Shown: positions 14,821 to 23,421, counted from the first letter of the stretch. The stretch: DNA of 33,582 nucleotides from Candidatus Peribacteraceae bacterium (GCA_028703835.1 JAQVMB010000016.1:1-33582), one strand, 5' to 3'. Numbers and translations: made by a program. The notes: generated by a model not told the origin, from the letters alone.

Positions 14821-16074
14821 ATGAAGGACGGACACTTCGACGTCGCAGTCATCGGCGGGGGGCCCGCCGGCATGATGGCTGCGGGCAGGGCGGCGGAAAA
14901 GGGCGCGAGCGTCGTGCTCCTGGAACAGAACGCCGCACTCGGGAAGAAACTCCTGCTGACGGGCGGCGGCCGCTGCAACATTTTGCACGCGGAGTTCGAC
15001 ACGCACCGGCTCGTGGAGAAATTCGGGAAGAAAGGAAAAGCGCTGTACTCCACGTTCTCGCAATTGGACGCGCAGGCCACGTGGGATTTCTTCGTGTCGC
15101 GGGGACTCCCGCTGAAAGTGGAGGAGGAGCAGCGCGCCTTCCCTACGAGCGACCGGGCGGAAGACGTCCTGCGGACGATGGTGCGGTACATGGCGGCGGG
15201 CAACGTGCAGGTGCGAACCGATGCAGCCGTGACGGGGTTGAAAGCGGACGGTCGGACCGTCACCGGGGCGACCCTGCGCGGCGGGGAGATCGGCGCCGAC
15301 CGCTACATCATCGCCACCGGCGGCACGTCGCATCCCGAGACGGGTTCCACGGGCGAGGGACTGGGGTGGATGCGGACGCTCGGGCATACCGTGAACCGGC
15401 CGGATCCCGCGCTGGTGCCGGTGAAGCTGAAGGACACCTGGATCCCCGACCTTGCGGGGGTCAGCCTGCACGACGTCAAGCTGACGGTCATGCAGGACGG
15501 GAACAAAAAGCATGCGCGGACGGGAAAAATGCTCTTCACGCACGCGGGCGTCAGCGGGCCGCTCGTCCTGAACATGAGCAAGGGCATCGGGGAATTGCTG
15601 CGGGAAGGCGACGTCACGCTGCACCTCGACCTGTTCCCGGCGCTGGATCCCGGCGCGCTGGATGCGCAGCTCCTCAGCACGTTCGACCGCGCGAAGAACA
15701 AGCTGCTGAAGAATACGGTCGGCATCGTCGTGCAGCCGCGGCTGGGACATGTCATCCTCAACCTGTTGAACATCCCCGCAGACAAACCGCTCCACCAATT
15801 GACCCGGGAGGAACGCCTCGCCTTCGTGCGCCTCCTGAAGGCGCTGCCGCTGCACGTCGCGGGGCTCATGGGAGCCGAAGAAGCGATCGTGGCGGGCGGG
15901 GGCGTGGACCTGCGGGAAATCGAGTTCAAGACGATGCGCTCCAAACTGTACGACAACCTGTACCTGACGGGCGACATCTTGGATTTCGACCGGCGGTCGG
16001 GCGGCTTCAGCCTCCAGATCTGTTGGACCACGGGCTACGTCGCGGGGACGTGGGCGGCGGCGAGACAAAAATAA
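14821..16074 (+). CDS. HI0933/BaiN-family FAD-dependent oxidoreductase
   Basis: 417 aa, the usual length for TIGR00275/HI0933-like flavoproteins. The FAD-binding Rossmann motif is at the N-terminus (VAVIGGGPAGMMAA, 8-21), followed by the family signature GKKLLLTGGGRCN (41-53). A second GG motif, IIATGGTSHPETGSTGEG, lies at ~160-180. The C-terminal FAD-contact segment is LTGDILDFDRRSGGFSLQICWTTGYVAG (~380-407). All family hallmarks are intact. Members bind FAD and NAD(P)H, but physiological substrates are mostly unknown; BaiN is the bile-acid example. It is a solitary gene. Codon use is strongly GC-biased, which creates long false frames on both strands. Confidence 0.93.
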   Translation: MKDGHFDVAVIGGGPAGMMAAGRAAEKGASVVLLEQNAALGKKLLLTGGGRCNILHAEFDTHRLVEKFGKKGKALYSTFSQLDAQATWDFFVSRGLPLKVEEEQRAFPTSDRAEDVLRTMVRYMAAGNVQVRTDAAVTGLKADGRTVTGATLRGGEIGADRYIIATGGTSHPETGSTGEGLGWMRTLGHTVNRPDPALVPVKLKDTWIPDLAGVSLHDVKLTVMQDGNKKHARTGKMLFTHAGVSGPLVLNMSKGIGELLREGDVTLHLDLFPALDPGALDAQLLSTFDRAKNKLLKNTVGIVVQPRLGHVILNLLNIPADKPLHQLTREERLAFVRLLKALPLHVAGLMGAEEAIVAGGGVDLREIEFKTMRSKLYDNLYLTGDILDFDRRSGGFSLQICWTTGYVAGTWAAARQK

Positions 16075-16133
16075 CCCGATCCGTTTCGCTCTTTATGGAG
16101 AAATAAACTCCGGAGAAGATTTGTCATTCCTTC

Positions 16134-16180
16134 GTCCTCTCCACCCCGAAGGGGGGAGAGGATTAAGGTGAGGGGGACGG
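16134..16180 (+). repeat. REP-like GC hairpin, copy 1
   Basis: CCTCTCC (16136-16142) pairs with GGAGAGG (16155-16161), followed by the conserved tail GGTGAGGGGG. It belongs to the same family as 16889-16935 and 23387-23421 and lies in the gap after the flavoprotein gene. Confidence 0.75.
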
Positions 16181-16277
16181 ACGCGGAACGAATACAAGCG
16201 ATAGTATTTTTCGAAAAATCCGCAAAACCTTCGATGCCACGGACGCATCGGCATAGAATGAAATTTTCCTTTCACCT

Positions 16278-16766
16278 ATGCAAAAAATTATCCCCAACCT
16301 GTGGTTCGACGACCAAGCCGAGGAAGCGGCGGCGTTCTACGTCTCGCTCTTCCGGAATGCGAAGGTCGGAACGGTCATGCATTACGACAAGGAGTCCGCG
16401 AACGTCTCCGGCAAGCCCGAGGGTTCCGTCCTCACGGTCGCCTTCACCCTGGAGGGACAAGACTTCGTCGCGCTCAACGGCGGACCGCAATTCAAATTTT
16501 CCGAAGCCGTCTCGTTCCAGGTGGACTGCAAGACGCAGGAAGAAGTGGATCGTTTCTGGAACAAGCTCACCGCCGACGGCGGTGAAGAGAGCGTGTGCGG
16601 CTGGCTGAAGGACAAGTACGGACTGTCGTGGCAGATCGTGCCGACCGTGCTCAATGAGATGTTGCAGGATGAGAATCCCATCCGGGCGCAGCGGGTGATG
16701 AAAGCGATGCTGCAGATGAAGAAGATCGACATCGCCGGGCTGCAAGAAGCGTACGGCCGGGACTGA
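16278..16766 (+). CDS. PhnB-like VOC-fold protein (3-dmu-9_3-mt family)
   Basis: 162 aa. It starts MQKIIPNLWFDDQAEEAAAFY and contains FRNAKVGTV, LEGQDFVALNGGPQFKFSEAVSFQV, CKTQEEVDRFWNKLTADGGEE, CGWLKDKYGLSWQIVP and RVMKAMLQMKKIDIAGLQEAY. This is the complete pattern of the PhnB/3-demethylubiquinone methyltransferase-like VOC family. These proteins adopt the glyoxalase/bleomycin-resistance fold; despite the Pfam name, few are methyltransferases and the substrate is usually unknown. Cytosolic. Single gene between two REP-like hairpins. The start is supported by a TAGAAT at 16254-16259 and a pyrimidine-rich leader. Confidence 0.93.
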   Translation: MQKIIPNLWFDDQAEEAAAFYVSLFRNAKVGTVMHYDKESANVSGKPEGSVLTVAFTLEGQDFVALNGGPQFKFSEAVSFQVDCKTQEEVDRFWNKLTADGGEESVCGWLKDKYGLSWQIVPTVLNEMLQDENPIRAQRVMKAMLQMKKIDIAGLQEAYGRD

Positions 16767-16888
16767 ACTCCGCTTCGAATCTCCTCCGGAGGGCTGTCAA
16801 AACCTCGTTTCGTAGGGTATTAAGCCAAAAAAACCTGATCCGTGGCTCTTCCGCCATATCACGCTCCAGGGAAGAAATGCGTCCCGTT

Positions 16889-16935
16889 GTCCCCCTCTCC
16901 ACCCAAAGGGGGGAGAGGGCGGGGTGAGGGGGCGT
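16889..16935 (+). repeat. REP-like GC hairpin, copy 2
   Basis: CCCTCTCC (16893-16900) pairs with GGAGAGGG (16912-16919), followed by the tail GGGGTGAGGGGG. It lies in the 269-bp gap before the ABC-F gene. The rest of that gap has only a possible -10 (TATTAT, 16967-16972) and a C/T-rich leader. Confidence 0.75.
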
Positions 16936-17035
16936 GCGCGAAGCGACAAATAGCAAATAAGTCTGGTATTATCCCGCGTCCCTTTCCGGCTTTTCTTTCT
17001 TTTCTCACCTTTCTTTCCTTTCTCCCATTTTCTCC

Positions 17036-18487
17036 ATGGACCACGGCGATGTCATCCTCCGGTTCCAGGACGTCACGTTCCACTACGATCCGCGCAAGCC
17101 GATCCTCAAGACCGTGAATTTCTCCGTGCGGGAGCATGCGAAGCTGACGATCATGGGACAGAACGGCGCGGGCAAGAGCACCATCTTCAAGCTCATCACC
17201 GGCGCGCTCAAGCCGCAGGAAGGGACGATCCATGCCAAGCGCGGCGTGAGCATCGGCATCGCGAAACAGGTGATCCCGCCCGCGGACCTGGACAAGACGG
17301 TGCTGGAATTCTTCGCCGGGCAATTCCGGGAGAAGAAATACGACCTCTCGCGCCACATCGCGCGGGTGACGGACGCGGTGCATGTGAAGGCACCGCACGA
17401 GAAGAAGCTCCGCGCGTTCTCCGGCGGACAGAAGGCGCGGCTCCTCCTGGCCTCCGCCCTCATCACGGAGCCCGACCTGCTGCTCCTCGACGAGCCGACG
17501 AATAATTTGGATTCCCAGGGCATCGACCACCTGACGCAGTTCCTCATCGACTACGACAAGACCTGCCTCGTCATTTCCCATGACGCGAACTTCCTCAACT
17601 GCTTCACGCACGGCGTATTGCATCTCGACGGGCACACGCAAACGGTTACGCAGTACGAAGGCGACTACTTCGACGTGGTGGAGAGGATCCGGGAACAGAT
17701 CGAGCGGGAGCAGCGGCAGAACGCCCGCATGGAGAAAGACATCCTCGACCGAAAGGAGAAGATCAACTTCTTCTCGCACAAGGGAGGCAAGATGCGCAAG
17801 CTCGCGAGCAAGATGCGCAAAGCCGCTGAGGAGGACGAGGAGAACAAGGTGGAAGTGCGCCGGGAAGAGAAGACCATCCCGCCCTTCACCATCGACGCGA
17901 CGGAGTACCCCAAACCCCTCGTGATGATTTCCTCCGTCACGGTGATGAAGGACCACGAGCCCAGGAAGAAGAAGGTCGACATGACCGTGCGCCGGCGCCA
18001 CCGCCTGCTCGTCACCGGCCCGAACGGCATCGGCAAGAGCTCGCTCCTGGAAGCCATGGCCGCGGGGCGGGAGAAGGGCGCCGTCATCGCCGAGGGCGTG
18101 AAGGTGGGGTACTACCGCCAGGATTTTTCCGGGCTGCCCGCCGACAAGACCGTCTACGAGATCCTCGCGGACGAAATGGAGATGTCGAACCAACAGAAAA
18201 TTTACGAGGTCGCCGCGCGCTTCCTCCTCCCCGGCGACAAGGTGCAGACGAAAGTGGAGTCGCTCTCCGAAGGCCAGAAAGGATTGCTCTGCTTCGCGCG
18301 GTTCCACCTGCAGAAACCGACGCTCCTCATCCTGGACGAGCCGACGAACCACATCAATTTCCGCCATCTCCCCGTCATCGCCGAGGCGATCAACGCGTAC
18401 GAGGGCGGCCTGATCCTGGTGAGCCACGACACGGAGTTCGTGGGCAGGATCGAGATGCATCAGGAACTGGACTTGGGGGCGCTGTGA
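17036..18487 (+). CDS. ABC-F family ATPase
   Basis: 483 aa with two ABC domains and no membrane segments. Domain 1: Walker A GQNGAGKST (41-49), signature FSGGQKARL (128-136), Walker B LLLLDEPTNNLD (148-159). A charged helical linker (~213-272) matches the ABC-F interdomain linker. Domain 2: Walker A GPNGIGKSS (328-336), signature LSEGQKG (410-416) and Walker B LLILDEPTNHIN (430-441). The second site is mildly degenerate: SEGQ instead of SGGQ, and N instead of the D-loop Asp. ABC-F proteins act on the ribosome (EttA-type translation factors or antibiotic-resistance proteins). The subtype cannot be assigned here. The upstream ~60 nt is almost pure pyrimidine with no Shine-Dalgarno sequence. Confidence 0.93.
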   Translation: MDHGDVILRFQDVTFHYDPRKPILKTVNFSVREHAKLTIMGQNGAGKSTIFKLITGALKPQEGTIHAKRGVSIGIAKQVIPPADLDKTVLEFFAGQFREKKYDLSRHIARVTDAVHVKAPHEKKLRAFSGGQKARLLLASALITEPDLLLLDEPTNNLDSQGIDHLTQFLIDYDKTCLVISHDANFLNCFTHGVLHLDGHTQTVTQYEGDYFDVVERIREQIEREQRQNARMEKDILDRKEKINFFSHKGGKMRKLASKMRKAAEEDEENKVEVRREEKTIPPFTIDATEYPKPLVMISSVTVMKDHEPRKKKVDMTVRRRHRLLVTGPNGIGKSSLLEAMAAGREKGAVIAEGVKVGYYRQDFSGLPADKTVYEILADEMEMSNQQKIYEVAARFLLPGDKVQTKVESLSEGQKGLLCFARFHLQKPTLLILDEPTNHINFRHLPVIAEAINAYEGGLILVSHDTEFVGRIEMHQELDLGAL

Positions 18488-18704
18488 GGAGGGAGACCGG
18501 ATCACGCGGGGAGTCCCCTGCGGCATAGCAGGGCGAAGGGAGCCGAACGATGCTCCGCCCTCACCATCACTCCTTCGTGACGCAAGCGGGATTCGTAAGG
18601 CCAGCCGCTTTCGGACGTCCAAACATCATCACCCACGGGCACGCGCACCGAGCATGCACGAAAGTTTGCCGTCGTGCCTTCCCATCTTTTTCCCCCACTT
18701 TTCC

Positions 18705-18950
18705 ATGGCCACCAAAGCAAAAGTGAGCGATTCCTACATCCTGGACACGTACCGCGCATCCGAAACCGGAAAGTTCGTGCCGGGAGCGGTGACGTACTGC
18801 GGACGCAAGCGGCTGGAGACGTTCCAATGGAAGCAGCGGCAATTCCCGACGCAGGGCGAAGCCGATTCCTTCGCGCGCGGGCACTTCGCAGGCATGCCGA
18901 TCAAGGAACTGGGGAATGAGGGGGAAATGAAGAGCAAGTGGAAGACGTAA
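18705..18950 (+). CDS. Small conserved-looking hypothetical protein
   Basis: 81 aa from the ATG at 18705. An in-frame ATG at 18654 would add 17 hydrophobic residues read from the C/T-rich leader and is less likely. The protein is basic and soluble (SDSYILDTYRASETGKF, GRKRLETFQWKQRQFPTQGEADSFARGHF) and ends in KSKWKT. There is no signal peptide or recognised domain. Codon use is like its GC-rich neighbours, which supports a real gene. Function unknown. The 217-bp gap before it contains one hairpin, CCCTGC/GCAGGG (18516-18533). Confidence 0.6.
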   Translation: MATKAKVSDSYILDTYRASETGKFVPGAVTYCGRKRLETFQWKQRQFPTQGEADSFARGHFAGMPIKELGNEGEMKSKWKT

Positions 18951-19010
18951 ACCCGAAGCGTGTCGCCCTTGATATCTTCCCCTACTCGCCCCTGCGTTTT
19001 CCCCCACCCG

Positions 19011-19050
19011 CCCCGCATGCGCGGGGCACCCTCCCCCGAGGGGGGAGGGT
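19011..19050. repeat. Two adjacent GC hairpins (REP-like)
   Basis: CCCCGC-ATGC-GCGGGG (19011-19026) is followed directly by the perfect 10-bp inverted repeat ACCCTCCCCC (19028-19037) / GGGGGAGGGT (19041-19050). They lie in the 432-bp gap 18951-19382, which otherwise has no gene I can support. They may also serve as a terminator for the 18705-18950 gene. Confidence 0.7.
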
Positions 19051-19202
19051 TCATAGGAAAGAGTTCTTCCCAGGAAGATCTGGAATAATTGGCTCACGCT
19101 CAATGTATGAACAGCTTCGTCCCTCCTGCCCCTCAAGACAGACTTCCTTCAAGGAGTAGATATTGCCTGTCACGAAAACAATGAATCGCAGCATAAAGTG
19201 CG

Positions 19203-19225
19203 CCCTTCCCCCCTCGGGGGAAGGG
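19203..19225. repeat. REP-like GC hairpin
   Basis: CCCTTCCCCC (19203-19212) pairs perfectly with GGGGGAAGGG (19216-19225) over a CTC loop. It is followed by a G-rich tract (TTGGGGATTGGGGGAGGG) typical of this repeat family, and lies in the same gene-free gap before the helicase gene. Confidence 0.7.
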
Positions 19226-19382
19226 TTGGGGATTGGGGGAGGGAAGGAGGACAGGAGGATGGGGGAAAACGGAGGACAGAAAAAAGAGGGATGTGGGCAG
19301 TGTCCCCACCATCACCCGCTCCCCACGCAACACGAATGTCTTCCTTTCCATACGCAAACACCCTTCAATGCCATCCTCCCCC

Positions 19383-20690
19383 ATGCCCCGCCCGCGCAAA
19401 ACCATCAAGAAACAAAAGGCCGCAGAGACCGCGGAGACCGTCGTGAGCGGCTCCGTGACGCTCACGCCCTGCCAGGAGCAGGCGTGGGCGCTGCTGCACG
19501 GCAACGACAACATTTTCCTGACGGGAGCGGCGGGCACGGGCAAGAGCTTCCTCCTCCGTCAATACCTCGTGGGCAAACCTTCCGCGCTCCATCCCGTCGT
19601 GGCGTCCACGGGCGTCTCCGCCATCCTCGTGGGCGGCCGCACGTTCCACAGCTTCTTCGGGCTGGGCATCCTGGAAGGCGGCATCGCGGGAACCGTGTCA
19701 CGCGCCTGCCAGAACAAGCGCGTCCTCGCGCGGCTCCGACGCGCGCGCGGCGTGGTGATCGACGAAGTCTCCATGCTCCCGGGCATCGCGCTGCGGGCGG
19801 CGGAGAGCGTGTGCCGCTACGCGCGGGACATCGACGCGCCGTGGGGCGGGCTGCAGATCATCGCGGTGGGCGACTTCGCGCAGCTCCCGCCCGTGAACGC
19901 GAACGGCGAGGAGCGGGACTGGGCCTTCAACAGCGACGTCTGGCGGGAAACGTCCTTCACCCCCGCGCTGCTGCGCACCGTCGTCCGCACGCAGGAGCCG
20001 GAATTCCTCCGCGTCCTCAACTTCGTCCGCGAGGGCATCGTGAACGACGAAGTGGCGGACTTCCTGAACATGAAGATCGTGCCCGCCTCCCTCCGCTTCG
20101 AGGGGACGCGGCTCTTCCCGCACCGCAACACCGCCGAAGCCTTCAACCGGCGGAAGCTGGAAGAGCTCCCCGGCGCCGTCTCCGTCTTCGACACCGTCTA
20201 CGCGGGACAAGAACGCTACGTGGACCAGCTGCGCCGCAACTGCCCCGTCCCCGAAGCGCTCCACCTGAAGCCCAACGCCCTCGTGATGCTGCGCAAGAAC
20301 GACCCCATGGGCCGGATGCAGTACGTCAACGGCAGCCTGGGCCACCTCAAGCGCATCGGCCCGGACACCCTCACCATCTCGCTCCTCACGGGCGACGACG
20401 TGGAGGTGGAGAAGGCGGTCTTCGGCGTGTTGGACGGGAACGGCAACGAAGTGGCGTCCGCCTGGAACTTCCCCGTCAACCTGGCGTGGGCGAGCACCAT
20501 CCACAAATCGCAGGGAGCGACCCTGGACCGCATCATGGTGGACCTGTCCTCGCTCTGGGAACCGGGACAAGCCTACGTCGCCCTCAGCCGCGTGCGTTCA
20601 TCGGGAGGACTCTTCATCGAGCGCTGGAATCCGGGCTCCATTATCGCCGAAGAGAGCGTGATGGAGTTTTACAGGGGGATGGAGGGATGA
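19383..20690 (+). CDS. Pif1-like SF1B helicase
   Basis: 435 aa from the ATG at 19383 (ATG 19368 would add 5 residues). Motif I/Walker A is GAAGTGKS (48-55), motif Ia is STGVSA (75-80), Walker B is VVIDEVSML (124-132), motif III is VGDFAQLPPV (162-171), motif V is STIHKSQGATLD (371-382) and motif VI is YVALSRVRS (398-406). This is the full SF1B set in the Pif1/RecD2 style. The short length and absence of a RecD2 N-terminal region favour Pif1-like. Expected activity: ATP-driven 5'-3' DNA unwinding in replication or repair, including G-rich structures. A basic N-terminal tail (PRPRKTIKKQK) may bind nucleic acid. The gene stands alone; a perfect palindrome starts 1 nt after the stop. Confidence 0.93.
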   Translation: MPRPRKTIKKQKAAETAETVVSGSVTLTPCQEQAWALLHGNDNIFLTGAAGTGKSFLLRQYLVGKPSALHPVVASTGVSAILVGGRTFHSFFGLGILEGGIAGTVSRACQNKRVLARLRRARGVVIDEVSMLPGIALRAAESVCRYARDIDAPWGGLQIIAVGDFAQLPPVNANGEERDWAFNSDVWRETSFTPALLRTVVRTQEPEFLRVLNFVREGIVNDEVADFLNMKIVPASLRFEGTRLFPHRNTAEAFNRRKLEELPGAVSVFDTVYAGQERYVDQLRRNCPVPEALHLKPNALVMLRKNDPMGRMQYVNGSLGHLKRIGPDTLTISLLTGDDVEVEKAVFGVLDGNGNEVASAWNFPVNLAWASTIHKSQGATLDRIMVDLSSLWEPGQAYVALSRVRSSGGLFIERWNPGSIIAEESVMEFYRGMEG

Positions 20691-20691
20691 T

Positions 20692-20712
20692 CCTGTGCAA
20701 AATTTGCACAGG
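20692..20712. other. Perfect 21-bp palindrome after the helicase gene
   Basis: CCTGTGCAAA (20692-20701) and TTTGCACAGG (20703-20712) are perfectly complementary around a single A. A 1-nt centre cannot form an RNA loop without opening base pairs, and no T tract follows, so a DNA-level dimer site is as likely as a terminator. Confidence 0.6.
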
Positions 20713-20752
20713 TTGATATGTTGTTATCTGGAAATTCCGGATTACTGGAGTT

Positions 20753-20923
20753 GTTGCATTTCGTGCAACTACTGGAATGACATCTTTAGATGTTTGTTGA
20801 ACAGAATAATTGGACAATTCTATTGCTGAACAGGGACATTTCAATACAATTTTGAGGCTCGGAGCCTCGGCGCTCATGCCGAGAGTCTCTGCGCCCCGAG
20901 GGAGAGTGGGTACCGTAAGGTAC
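20753..20923. other. Cluster of short perfect inverted repeats in a gene-free gap
   Basis: GTTGCA/TGCAAC (20753-20769), GAGGCTC/GAGCCTC (20854-20868), TCGGC/GCCGA (20867-20882), AGAG/CTCT (20882-20890) and GTACC/GGTAC (20910-20923) follow in series. They occupy most of the 296-bp gap between the convergent helicase and Fic genes. I see no convincing gene here. Confidence 0.5.
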
Positions 20924-20986
20924 AAACTCTTCTTCATCATGGAAGAAAGATGTGTTCTAAGTTTGGGTTACTTGCCAGAAGAACCT

Positions 20987-22336
20987 TCAACTATTCGATA
21001 ATTTGTGCGTTAAATAATATCGAATATATTTACCGCTTCTTCGGGACTGCAAATATCCAAGCTCTCCCAATTTATGTAAATCCTTAGAGGCTGTTAAGCG
21101 AGAGATTCCATAGACACTCATGTACGAACTGACAGTAGTGAAGGATCCTTCCCCTTCTGACATCAAATAATGGATTGATTGTTTTTGTCTATCATTCAGA
21201 TTCGATTCCTTTGAAATCAAAGAATCAATTTCCTTATTCTCAGCAACTTTTCTGTTTACGTACGAATGAAATTCATCCAGAGCTTGGATGATTTTCTTTA
21301 AGTGATAATCATAGAAATATGTTATGTCGAGGTCATCTTGCTCAGCGTATACATATGCCATTGAGTATTGCTCGGGGGATTTTTTTATCACTGTCGAAAT
21401 AGGCAAATATATCATTGTCCAATACCTGTGCTTTAGGAGGTACCAGTAAAAAATTGCACGTGCAAATCTTCCGTTACCGTCTGTAAATGGGTGTAAATAT
21501 CCGATCCAAAAATGCAAAAAGATGGCTTTAATGATTGGATGAACAAATCTCTCTCCACCTTCATCATTGGCATATTGCACAAACCTGCTAATTTCCTTTT
21601 TCAGGAAGGCTTCCTTTGGAGGAGTATGCACAATTTTCCGCTTGGACTGGCTGTGCACGACGATTTGATCTTTGTCCGTTCGAAATCTGCCTCGATCCCC
21701 AGAAGGAATTTCTGAGTCTTGATCAGTAAGTATTCGATGTAATTCGAACATAAGATCAATGCTCATTTGTTTCTTCTTATAGTCCTGTTCAATGACCTGC
21801 ATCGCTTTATAGTTATTTATGATCATGCGCTCAGATCTGTTTCTCGGTTCTCTCTTTTGAATGATCATATCTTTTGCCGCTTTTCTAGTGGTATTTGCTC
21901 CCTCTAGCTGACTGGAAGCAATTGCTTCTTCAATGATGCCTCTCGTCAAGAATTTTTGTTTCTTCTGATCTGAAAGCAGTTGATATGGTGCGAATATGCT
22001 TCCCCCCGTCTCAAGATCTATCCTGTGTAAAAGCTCATCGGTACATACCAGCTTGAGGAAATTAAATGGTTTTTCATTTTCTGCTTTGATAAAAGTTGGT
22101 CTCGAACTCATGCGTCTTACCTGCTTCGTAACAAACCACACTTCCAATGCCGAAAATCCTTTGGGGGGTTCCAGATGTTTTATCTTGTCCCAATACAAAT
22201 AATTGGGCTCTGACATTTGATAGGCAATGCTTTTTCCCTCTTTCTGCTGGAGAGCCATACTTTTTTTCATCGCCTTCCCAATATCTATCCTAGATAGGTT
22301 GGGCTTTTCCAATTTAAGTGATTCAAAATGATTCAT
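20987..22336 (-). CDS. Fic-domain protein with N-terminal inhibitory motif and C-terminal wHTH
   Basis: 449 aa from the ATG at 22336. The frame is open further upstream, but that part is the AT repeat array. The catalytic Fic motif HPFTDGNGRFAR (282-293) is intact with His282, so AMP or nucleotide transfer to a protein target is expected. The inhibitory helix motif S-x-x-x-E-G is present as SSQLEG (141-146), placing it in the class with N-terminal intramolecular inhibition. An N-terminal DUF4172-like/Fic_N region precedes it and a winged HTH (~385-445, SRLTASKDLHKLGELGYLQ) ends it. Such Fic-wHTH proteins usually regulate themselves. The gene is AT-rich relative to both neighbours, which suggests horizontal acquisition. 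Tandem GTATACATGT sites upstream are probable binding sites for the wHTH. Confidence 0.93.
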   Translation of the reverse strand: MNHFESLKLEKPNLSRIDIGKAMKKSMALQQKEGKSIAYQMSEPNYLYWDKIKHLEPPKGFSALEVWFVTKQVRRMSSRPTFIKAENEKPFNFLKLVCTDELLHRIDLETGGSIFAPYQLLSDQKKQKFLTRGIIEEAIASSQLEGANTTRKAAKDMIIQKREPRNRSERMIINNYKAMQVIEQDYKKKQMSIDLMFELHRILTDQDSEIPSGDRGRFRTDKDQIVVHSQSKRKIVHTPPKEAFLKKEISRFVQYANDEGGERFVHPIIKAIFLHFWIGYLHPFTDGNGRFARAIFYWYLLKHRYWTMIYLPISTVIKKSPEQYSMAYVYAEQDDLDITYFYDYHLKKIIQALDEFHSYVNRKVAENKEIDSLISKESNLNDRQKQSIHYLMSEGEGSFTTVSSYMSVYGISRLTASKDLHKLGELGYLQSRRSGKYIRYYLTHKLSNS

Positions 22337-22356
22337 ATGTAAAGTATATATATGTA

Positions 22357-22431
22357 GTATACATGTTTTATACGTGTATTCAATACCTTCATGTATAATG
22401 TATACATTAAGTATACATGTTATATACATGT
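22357..22431 (-). promoter_or_regulatory. Tandem GTATACATGT operator array of the fic gene
   Basis: On the plus strand, GTATACATTA (22400-22409), GTATACATGT (22411-22420) and ATATACATGT (22422-22431) are spaced exactly 11 bp apart. A further GTATACATGT lies at 22357-22366. ATGTATACAT (22398-22407) is a perfect palindrome. The array covers the promoter region of the fic gene, so repression by the Fic protein's own wHTH is the simplest reading. Confidence 0.65.
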
Positions 22432-22523
22432 TGTTCCAGAGGGTAGGCCTGCTCCTAAGAACAATTATTTCAAATAGCTATTCCCTGAAAGCGAGGATAA
22501 TGTTGTGACGTCCCCCCGCCGTT

Positions 22524-23378
22524 ATGCCCGCCATCAATGATTCCGAACGAAGCCTGGCCGTCTTCGTCGATCTCGAGAACCTCGCCCTGGGCTTCCAACA
22601 TCAGAAGAAGGGACAGTTCCAGATCAACAAGGTGCTGGAGCGGTTGGTGGAGAAGGGCAAGCTGATCGTCAAGAAGGCGTACGCGGACTGGAGCCGCTTC
22701 CCGGAGTACACGAAGCCCTTCCACGAGGCCGCCATCGAGCTCATCGAGATCCCCGTGCGGGCGATGACGGGCAAGAACTCCGCGGACATCCGCATGGTGG
22801 TGGACGCCATGGACCTGGCGTGGAGCAAAGCGCACATCGACACGTTCGCCATCGTCTCCGGCGACAGCGACTTCTCGCCGCTGGTGAGCAAGCTGAAGGA
22901 GAACGGCAAGCATGTGATCGGCATCGGGATGCGCGGGAGCACGTCGGAGCTGCTCGCGGACAACTGCGACGAGTTCATCTACTACGAGGACCTGCAGCGC
23001 CAGGAGGACGAGCACGAAGTGGTGTCGCAGCTGGAGACGACGCTGCCGGAGAAGAAGCGCGAGGCGTTCGCGCTGCTGCTGGACGCGTGCGCGGCCCTGC
23101 GCCGCGAGAACCACGAGGTGCTGCATGCTTCGATGATCAAGGACACGATGAAGCGCAAGAAGCCGTCCTTCGACGAGAGCTACTACGGCTACCGCAGCTT
23201 CACGCACCTGCTCGAAGACGCGGCGGCGCTGAAGATCGTGGACGTGGAGCGCGATGCGCGCAGCCGCAGCTACGTCGTCACCCGCTTCGGAGGGCGCGAC
23301 CTTCCGGCCATGGTCATCACGCAGCCGGAAGCCGCGGCGCAGACGCAGACGTCACGGAGGCCGAGACGGCGACGGTGA
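22524..23378 (+). CDS. NYN-domain (LabA/DUF88) protein with OST-HTH/LOTUS domain
   Basis: 284 aa. The PIN-like NYN domain (~10-155) has FVDLENL (14-20), SADIRMVVDAMD (86-97) and VSGDSDFSPLV (111-121). The acidic residues Asp16, Asp88, Asp94, Asp114 and Asp116 and Asn19 form the expected metal site, so RNase activity is plausible. A LOTUS/OST-HTH domain follows (~175-255, with YYGYRSFTHLLEDAAALKIV), which in other proteins binds RNA. The C-terminus is a basic Arg-rich tail (SRRPRRRR). This two-domain layout is common in bacterial DUF88 proteins and suggests a role in RNA processing or decay. Single gene with a possible -10 GATAAT at 22496-22501; a REP-like hairpin follows. Confidence 0.94.
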   Translation: MPAINDSERSLAVFVDLENLALGFQHQKKGQFQINKVLERLVEKGKLIVKKAYADWSRFPEYTKPFHEAAIELIEIPVRAMTGKNSADIRMVVDAMDLAWSKAHIDTFAIVSGDSDFSPLVSKLKENGKHVIGIGMRGSTSELLADNCDEFIYYEDLQRQEDEHEVVSQLETTLPEKKREAFALLLDACAALRRENHEVLHASMIKDTMKRKKPSFDESYYGYRSFTHLLEDAAALKIVDVERDARSRSYVVTRFGGRDLPAMVITQPEAAAQTQTSRRPRRRR

Positions 23379-23386
23379 TTTTTTTC

Positions 23387-23421
23387 CCTCACCCCCGACC
23401 CCTCTCCCACGGGAGAGGGGA
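23387..23421 (+). repeat. REP-like GC hairpin, copy 3
   Basis: CCCTCACCCCCGAC leads into a perfect 10-bp inverted repeat, CCCCTCTCCC (23400-23409) / GGGAGAGGGG (23412-23421), with a 2-nt loop. This is the classic form of a CCCTCACCC...CTCTCCC repeat family and sits 8 nt after the NYN gene. Confidence 0.8.

Noticed and set aside
14659..16106. Open frames of 469 aa (minus) and 460 aa (plus, another frame) over the flavoprotein gene
   Set aside because: The flavoprotein frame has all family motifs; the others are Arg/Ala-rich shadows without any recognisable domain.
20641..20940. 99-aa minus-strand frame after the helicase gene
   Set aside because: Overlaps the helicase 3' end and is made up largely of palindromes; no domain or coding bias, so the inverted repeats explain it better.
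22337..22429. Longer N-terminus for the Fic protein
   Set aside because: The extra residues are translated from the AT-rich operator repeats (Tyr/Ile/His-rich), so the ATG at 22336 is preferred.
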